Part shown: one piece after another, positions 39,746 through 44,431 of the stretch | How the letters are laid out: each line of letters begins with the position of its first letter | Numbering within the stretch: the first letter of the stretch is position 1 | Assembly: GCA_035277485.1 (NCBI GenBank) | Contig: DATEKK010000191.1 | Span: 1 to 44,431, forward strand | DNA: 44,431 nucleotides | Origin: JADGGM01 sp035277485 | GTDB taxonomy: Bacteria; Gemmatimonadota; Gemmatimonadetes; Gemmatimonadales; Gemmatimonadaceae | Reading direction: 5' to 3' | The notes under the pieces: model-generated | Seen by the model: the letters and a program-made list of their open reading frames with translations, nothing else | Databases searched by the model: none | What the model was told of the DNA's origin: nothing | Made by a program: the position numbers and the translations under genes

Positions 39746-40692
39746 TCTTGGGCCTGCTCGCGCTCGTCGTGCTGCCGCAGGCGGCGCTGCCCACGCCGGC
39801 GCAGCAGGGCGGCGCCGTGTCGCGCGTCGAGATGGGGATCGCGGTGCAGCCGGCGGTGGTCACGATCGGCGAGCCGTTCGTGGTCACGCTGCGGGTGCGG
39901 GCTCCGTTAGGCGCCGACATCGGGATGCCGGTGGGGCCCGACAGCGGCCTCTCCGTCGAGGCGGTGGACCCGCGCCAGGAGACCACCGCCACCGACACCG
40001 GCTACGTCGAACGCACGGCCACCTACCGGCTGGTGGCGTGGGACACGGGCGGCCAATCGGCCCGGTTAGGCGACGTGGCGATCACGATGAACGGCCGCTC
40101 CCTCCGCTACACCGTGGCCGGCGACACCGTGCACGTGAGCAGCGTGCTGCCCGCGGACACGTCGCGTCGCGTGCCGAAGCCCGAGCGTGATGTGCTCGTC
40201 GCGGGGCTGCCGTGGTGGGTATGGGCGCTCGCCGCCCTCGCGGCGGTACTGCTCGCGGCCCTCGTGATCTGGTGGTGGCGGCGCCGCCGCGATCGCGCGC
40301 GCGACGGCCCGAAACTCACCCCCATCCAGGTCGCACGCCGCGAGTTCGCTCGGCTCGACGCGCTCGCCTTGGCCGAGGCCGGTGAGCGCGGCCGGTTCGT
40401 CACGCTCAACGAAGATGTGGCCCGCGACTACCTCGCCGCGCGCATTCCCGTTGCCCTGCGCTCACTCACCACCACCGAGTTGTTAGGCGCGGTGCACGAC
40501 GTGACCGCCGTGCCGCTCGACCGCCTCGCGACGTTGTTCGCCGAAACGGATCTCATCAAGTTCGCGCGACGGCCGGTGCCGCGGGACCGCGCCGCCGAGC
40601 TGGTGGCCGAGACGCGCGCGATCGTCGAGCACGTCGAGCGAACGCTCGCCGAACAGGCCGCGGCCGCCGAGCAGGCGGAGAAGGCCGCGTGA
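39742..40692 (+). CDS. Membrane protein of the Bat operon, DUF4381-like
   Basis: GTG at 39742 overlaps the DUF58 stop. The 316-residue protein has a signal-like N-terminus (VILGLLALVVLPQAALP), a periplasmic beta-rich part (VVTIGEPFVVTLRVRAP, YVERTATYRLVAWDTGG) resembling the BatD/oxygen tolerance immunoglobulin-like domain, one transmembrane segment at about 158-179 followed by RRRRDRARD, and a cytoplasmic helical tail (FARLDALALAEAGERGRF, VPRDRAAELVAETRAIVEHVERTL). This suits the membrane proteins that sit between DUF58 and batA in other genomes. Three GTTAGGC copies code Leu-Gly within it. Confidence 0.72.
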   Translation: MILGLLALVVLPQAALPTPAQQGGAVSRVEMGIAVQPAVVTIGEPFVVTLRVRAPLGADIGMPVGPDSGLSVEAVDPRQETTATDTGYVERTATYRLVAWDTGGQSARLGDVAITMNGRSLRYTVAGDTVHVSSVLPADTSRRVPKPERDVLVAGLPWWVWALAALAAVLLAALVIWWWRRRRDRARDGPKLTPIQVARREFARLDALALAEAGERGRFVTLNEDVARDYLAARIPVALRSLTTTELLGAVHDVTAVPLDRLATLFAETDLIKFARRPVPRDRAAELVAETRAIVEHVERTLAEQAAAAEQAEKAA

Positions 40693-41684
40693 TCGCCTGG
40701 CTCGAGAGCGTGCGCTTCGGAGCACCGTGGGTGCTCCTTGCGTTAGTCGTGCTCCCCGCGTGGTGGGTGTGGCGGCGCGGGCGGCGCCCGCCGGCCATCG
40801 TGTTCTCGCGCACCGACGTGCTGGCGCGCGGGCCGCGTTCCGGACTGTTCGTCACGCGCTCGTTGTTCGTGCTGCGCAACCTCCTGCTCGCCGGGCTCGT
40901 CGTCGCGCTCGCGCGGCCACGCACCGGCGCCCACGCGGAGAACATCACGACCGAGGGTATCAACATCGTGCTCGCCATCGACCTGTCGAGCTCGATGTTG
41001 TCGGAGGACTTCCAGCCGCAGAACCGCCTCGAGGTGGCGAAGGACAAGGTCAAGCAGTTCATCGTCGGGCGGCGCAACGATCGCATCGGTCTCGTGGCGT
41101 TCGCCGCCGAAGCGCTCACCCAGGTGCCGCTCACGGTGGACTATCCGGTGCTGCTGGCCGCAGTCGACAACCTCGAGGCCGGCCAGCTCGAGGACGGCAC
41201 GGCGATCGGTACCGCGATCGCGACCGCGGCGAACCGTCTGCGAACGGCACCGGGCAAATCACGCGTGATCATTCTCCTAACGGACGGCGTCAACAACCGC
41301 GGCGCCATCGATCCGCGCACCGCCGCGCAGGCTGCCGCGGCGGTCGGTGTCAAGATCTACACGATCGGCGTCGGATCGGAGGGCATGGCGCCGGTTCCCG
41401 TTGGGCGCGGGCTCATGGGGCTGCGCTATGAGTATCGGCCCGTCGAGATCGATGAAGCGCTGCTCCGCGACATCGCGCGCACCACCGGCGGCCGGTACTT
41501 CCGCGCGGTGGATGCCGCGGCGCTCCAGAGCATCTATCAGCAGATCGACCAGCTCGAGCGCGAGCCGCTGCACGCGCGGACGTACGTGCGCTACACCGAG
41601 CAGTTCCGGTGGCCGTTAGGCGCAGCGTTGGTCGCGCTCGCGTGTGAGGTGCTGCTGCTCGCGTGGCGGGGGCCGCTCCCATGA
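40689..41684 (+). CDS. batA: BatA-like VWA membrane protein
   Basis: GTG at 40689 overlaps the previous stop. The 331-residue protein has two N-terminal transmembrane segments (about 13-29 and 58-76), a von Willebrand A domain with an intact MIDAS (DLSSS at 98-102, DGTAIGTAI near 169-177 and LTDG at 197-200), and a C-terminal transmembrane segment (about 309-327). This is the BatA architecture first described in Bacteroides aerotolerance operons. Its action is thought to depend on MoxR. The last codons overlap batB as ATGA. Confidence 0.9.
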   Translation: MIAWLESVRFGAPWVLLALVVLPAWWVWRRGRRPPAIVFSRTDVLARGPRSGLFVTRSLFVLRNLLLAGLVVALARPRTGAHAENITTEGINIVLAIDLSSSMLSEDFQPQNRLEVAKDKVKQFIVGRRNDRIGLVAFAAEALTQVPLTVDYPVLLAAVDNLEAGQLEDGTAIGTAIATAANRLRTAPGKSRVIILLTDGVNNRGAIDPRTAAQAAAAVGVKIYTIGVGSEGMAPVPVGRGLMGLRYEYRPVEIDEALLRDIARTTGGRYFRAVDAAALQSIYQQIDQLEREPLHARTYVRYTEQFRWPLGAALVALACEVLLLAWRGPLP

Positions 41685-43387
41685 TGGAGACGCCGTTCTT
41701 CGACGATCCGTGGATCCTCGCCGCGACGCCCGTCCTGGTGCTGCTGGTGGTGTTGCTCATCGTCGGCGCGTACAAACGCCGGCGCACGCGCCTCCGTCGT
41801 CTGGCGTCTACCGTGGTGATCGACCGGCTCCTGCCGCCGGCGCTCGAGAAATCGCCGTGGCGGCGCGCTACCCTGATCGGTTTAGCCGCCGCGTTCGCGG
41901 GTGTCGCGTTGGCCGGCCCGCGGTGGGGCACCGAGCGCACGGTAGAGCGGGGCAGCGGCGTGGACATCGTGCTCGCGATGGACGCCTCGCTGTCGATGCT
42001 CGCGACCGACGCGCGTCCGAGTCGTCTGGAAAACATGAAGGAGGAGGCCCGCCGCCTCCTCGCGCTGTCGGGAGGCGACCGCTTCGGCCTCGTCGCATTC
42101 GCGGGACGCAGCTACATCCTCACGCCGCTCACCGTCGACCAAGGTGCGCTCGATCTGTACCTCGACAATCTCGATCCGACCGTGGTCGGCGAAGCAGGCA
42201 CGTCGATGTCTCGGGCGATCGCGCAGGGCACCGAGTTGTTGTTGGCTACGCCCACGACGAGCGATCGGGCATTGATCGTGATGAGTGATGGAGAATCGTT
42301 CGAGTCGGTCGACGACGTCGTGGCCGCCGCCAAGGCCGCGGCGGATTCCGGCATCGCGGTGGTGACGGTTGGATTCGGCACGGTGAACGGCACCACCATA
42401 CCGATTGTCGGACCGCAAGGTATTACTCAGAAGAAGGATCAGGCGGGCCACATCGTGATCACGCATTACACGCCGGAGATGCTGCAAGCGGCCGCGCAGG
42501 CGGCGCACGGGACCTTCATCGAGGCGTCGGCCACCGACAAGGCCGCGCGCATTCGCCGCGCGTTGGCCACGCTCAGGCGCGAGGGGCGTGCCACGCCCAC
42601 AGGTCGCGAGCGCAAGCCGCGCTTCCAGCTCTTTCTCATTCCCGCGATTCTCCTGATCCTGGCCGACACCGTGCTCGCGGAGCGGCGTCCGCGCCGCGCG
42701 GCGGTGACGGCGGGCGCGGCCGCCCGCGCGGCAGCGGCGATGCTGCTGGTGCTTGCGTTAGGCATCCCGCGTGCGGCGCACGCCGAGGGTCCGGGCGGAC
42801 CGGGCGCCGACGGCGACCGCCTGTACAAGGAAGGCCGATTCAAGGAAGCGGCGGCGGCCTACGAACAGGCGCTGCGCAGCGGCAAAGAGTCGGCGCGCCT
42901 CGAGTACAACCTGGGTACGGCGCTCCTGGCGGCCGGCCAGCGCGACGAGGCGATGACGACCCTCGAGCACGCGGCGCAGATCGCCGACGACGCGGACCTC
43001 CGCTACCGCGCCCTGTTCAACCTCGGGCTCGGCTACCTGCAGCGGGCGCGATCGTCGGCGGGACAGGATGCGTCGCAGGCGTACATGTCGGCGCTCGATG
43101 CCTACCGCAAGGCGCTGCGCCTCAAGCCTAACGAGCTGGACGCGAAGTGGAATTACGAGCTCGCCAACAAGAACAAGAAAGGCGGCGGCGGGGGCGGCGG
43201 CGCGCAGAACCAGCAGCGTCCCGAACAGGGGTCGGCCACGAAGCCGTCGCAGCATCCCAACACCGGCATCGACAAGCGCCAGGCCGAGCAATTGCTCAAC
43301 AGCGCCGAGCGTGAAGAGCGCGACGTGCAAGCGCGCAAGCAGAAGGAAAACCAGCCGTCGCCGCCGCCGGGCGGCAAGGACTGGTGA
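41681..43387 (+). CDS. BatB-BatC fusion: VWA domain plus TPR repeats
   Basis: ATG at 41681 overlaps the batA stop as ATGA. The 568-residue chain begins as BatB: two membrane segments, VWA with DASLS (101-105) and MSDGES, then a C-terminal membrane segment (FLIPAILLILADTVLAE, about 325-340). It continues with a second hydrophobic segment (AAARAAAAMLLVLALGIPRAAHA) that looks like the signal peptide of a former separate BatC. Three TPR-like repeats follow (DRLYKEGRFKEAAAAYEQAL, EYNLGTALLAAGQRDEAMTTLEHAA, DAYRKALRLKPNELDAKWNYELA) and a Gly/Gln/Lys-rich tail. In Bacteroides BatB and BatC are separate genes; here they are joined. Confidence 0.85.
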   Translation: MMETPFFDDPWILAATPVLVLLVVLLIVGAYKRRRTRLRRLASTVVIDRLLPPALEKSPWRRATLIGLAAAFAGVALAGPRWGTERTVERGSGVDIVLAMDASLSMLATDARPSRLENMKEEARRLLALSGGDRFGLVAFAGRSYILTPLTVDQGALDLYLDNLDPTVVGEAGTSMSRAIAQGTELLLATPTTSDRALIVMSDGESFESVDDVVAAAKAAADSGIAVVTVGFGTVNGTTIPIVGPQGITQKKDQAGHIVITHYTPEMLQAAAQAAHGTFIEASATDKAARIRRALATLRREGRATPTGRERKPRFQLFLIPAILLILADTVLAERRPRRAAVTAGAAARAAAAMLLVLALGIPRAAHAEGPGGPGADGDRLYKEGRFKEAAAAYEQALRSGKESARLEYNLGTALLAAGQRDEAMTTLEHAAQIADDADLRYRALFNLGLGYLQRARSSAGQDASQAYMSALDAYRKALRLKPNELDAKWNYELANKNKKGGGGGGGAQNQQRPEQGSATKPSQHPNTGIDKRQAEQLLNSAEREERDVQARKQKENQPSPPPGGKDW

Positions 43388-44431
43388 TGCTCGCCCTGCT
43401 CGCCGTGCTTGCGTTAGGCATACAAATGCCGGGCGCGCAGCGCGTCGACACCACGGGGCGTCCGCCCGCCGTGGTCACGCGCGCGCCGCTCGACACCGCG
43501 TCGGCGGTCAACGTGCGCGTGCTCGCCCAGCCCGAAACCGTGTACGTCGGGCAACAGTCCACCTACGAGCTCGGCGTGTTCCTCGACACGAACGTGCGCG
43601 ACCGCATGCGCCGGCTCGAGGCCATCGCGCCCGAGATGCGCGGCCTCATGGCGTACGAGCCGCCGGCAACCGCATCGGGCTTCCCGACGCGCAGCGTTGG
43701 GCAGCACCGATTCGAAGCGCGCGTGTACGAGCGCGCCGTGTTCCCGCTCACGCCGGGACGCATCGCGATTCCGCCGGCGCGCCTGGTGTACGCCATGCCG
43801 CTCACGTACAGCTTCTTCAGCCACGAGGAGACGTACGAGATCCGGAGCGACAGCGCGATCGTGGTCGCCATCGCGCCGCCGGAAGCGGGCCGGCCCGCCG
43901 ATTGGAACGGGGCCGTGGGCACGCTGCACATCGCGTCGCGGCTCGACACCACCGCCGGTCGCGTCGGCAATCCGATTCTGCTCACGGTGGCGGTCGCCGG
44001 CCGCGGCAACGTGAATCTGTTCCCGCGTCCGCAGATCGCGATTCCGTGGGCGTCGACGGTGCCGACGGTCGAGCGCGTGACGCTCGCGCCGGATTCGCTC
44101 GACATCCGCGGCGTGAAGGAATTCGATTGGGTGGTGACGCCGCAGAAGGACGGCCGCCTAACGGTACCGGAGATCCATTACTCGTACTTCGATCCGGACG
44201 CGCGGCGCTACGAGACGGCGGTGGCGCCCGCGATGCCCGTGACGATCGGATCGGGCACGCTGGCCGGCAACGACACGGGCATGGCGGCGCCGCGCTACGC
44301 ATTGCGCGCCACATACCGCGGCCCGCTCGCACCGGAGCCGTACACGCAAATGCCGTTCTGGTGGCTCGTGGGTCTCGCGCCGCTGCCGGCCATCGCGTTC
44401 GCTGTCGCGCGCCGACCGCGACGAGCGCGCC
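43387..44431 (+). CDS. batD: BatD-like protein, partial at the window edge
   Basis: ATG at 43387 overlaps the previous stop as TGATG. The frame stays open for 348 codons to the end of the window. It starts with a hydrophobic signal segment (MLALLAVLALGIQMPGAQ) and continues VRVLAQPETVYVGQQSTYELGVFLD, RFEARVYERAVFPLTPGRIAIPPA, NPILLTVAVAGRGNVNLFPRP and EFDWVVTPQKDGRLTVPEIHYSYFDPD. These are the repeated immunoglobulin-like domains and the RVF/YALFP-type motif of BatD (oxygen tolerance protein). A membrane segment (FWWLVGLAPLPAIAFAVA) is starting at the edge. BatD is periplasmic with a C-terminal anchor. The remaining C-terminus lies outside. Confidence 0.85.
   Translation, partial: MLALLAVLALGIQMPGAQRVDTTGRPPAVVTRAPLDTASAVNVRVLAQPETVYVGQQSTYELGVFLDTNVRDRMRRLEAIAPEMRGLMAYEPPATASGFPTRSVGQHRFEARVYERAVFPLTPGRIAIPPARLVYAMPLTYSFFSHEETYEIRSDSAIVVAIAPPEAGRPADWNGAVGTLHIASRLDTTAGRVGNPILLTVAVAGRGNVNLFPRPQIAIPWASTVPTVERVTLAPDSLDIRGVKEFDWVVTPQKDGRLTVPEIHYSYFDPDARRYETAVAPAMPVTIGSGTLAGNDTGMAAPRYALRATYRGPLAPEPYTQMPFWWLVGLAPLPAIAFAVARRPRRAR

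Larger units (their letters stand above)
733..44162. repeat. Dispersed heptamer GTTAGGC / GCCTAAC, at least 64 copies
   Basis: Read by eye. Starts of GTTAGGC on the plus strand: 2598, 4644, 4805, 5726, 6449, 7665, 8855, 9292, 10075, 11122, 14801, 19622, 19901, 20555, 20729, 21704, 23586, 24222, 24841, 27094, 27558, 30029, 30533, 30803, 31676, 31846, 34320, 35037, 35277, 36127, 36830, 37094, 39257, 39906, 40065, 40482, 41615, 42757, 43413. Starts of GCCTAAC: 733, 1577, 2277, 3172, 3370, 3846, 7067, 8743, 9678, 10689, 10902, 12163, 12448, 12874, 14205, 15021, 17859, 18241, 18805, 22031, 22593, 25255, 26018, 43126, 44156. Most copies are preceded by C on the GTTAGGC strand. Near variants (GTTAGCC, GTTAGTC, TCCTAACG, GACTAACG) add about 25 more. 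A rough base-composition expectation is about five exact copies. About 14 copies lie between genes. Its function is unknown. Confidence 0.85.

Noticed and set aside
733..44162. TTAGGC as a telomere-like repeat
   Set aside because: TTAGGC is the nematode telomere unit, but copies here are single, scattered and never in tandem. The gene content is bacterial.
1..44431. tRNA, rRNA or CRISPR features
   Set aside because: No cloverleaf with a GGTTCRA-type T loop, no rRNA signature and no regularly spaced repeats of 25-40 bases were seen.

Overview
The window is high-GC DNA, roughly two-thirds G+C, from a Gram-negative, free-living bacterium. Several features together point to Gemmatimonadota or a close relative such as Acidobacteriota. 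These are two PadR plus ADOP-type permease modules, a DUF5916 barrel protein, a BamA/TamA-like surface antigen, a SusC/RagA-type receptor, many lipoproteins, a class I dihydroorotase in a pyrR-pyrB-pyrC operon, and an aerotolerance (MoxR-Bat) operon. The taxonomic placement is inference from gene content. No rRNA, tRNA, CRISPR array, prophage or transposase gene was seen.

Layout. Positions 1-11.5 kb mostly lie on the minus strand and encode the cell surface: secreted proteins of unknown function, a regulatory-domain lipoprotein, a MESH1-like HD hydrolase, an NHL-type beta-propeller lipoprotein, a DUF5916 protein and a BamA-like barrel. From 11.7 to 12.7 kb there is a membrane-anchored protein and a large inverted-repeat element. 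From 12.75 to 22 kb two PadR-ADOP permease modules are transcribed outward, with a two-lobed aspartic protease, a secreted protein and a lipoprotein between them. From 22 to 28 kb there is an orphan SusC-like receptor, a small beta-barrel, a GlsB-type stress membrane protein, a PH-like protein, a methyltransferase and a secreted protein.

From 28.4 to 44.4 kb the DNA is conserved housekeeping sequence, nearly all on the plus strand with overlapping stop and start codons. It holds pyrR-pyrB-pyrC-class II aldolase-zinc ribbon protein; rpsT on the minus strand; an M50 protease followed by scpA-scpB-rluB and a large Rossmann-fold protein; and moxR-DUF58-membrane protein-batA-batB/C fusion-batD, the last running off the window.

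The most unusual signal is not a gene. The heptamer GTTAGGC (or GCCTAAC) occurs at least 64 times by hand count, about once per 700 bases. It occurs on both strands, in all reading phases and between genes, and accounts for most TTA codons seen. Two other non-genic signals stand out: a 51-base perfect inverted repeat with a diverged relative 16 kb away, and an identical-architecture tandem direct repeat upstream of both PadR genes.
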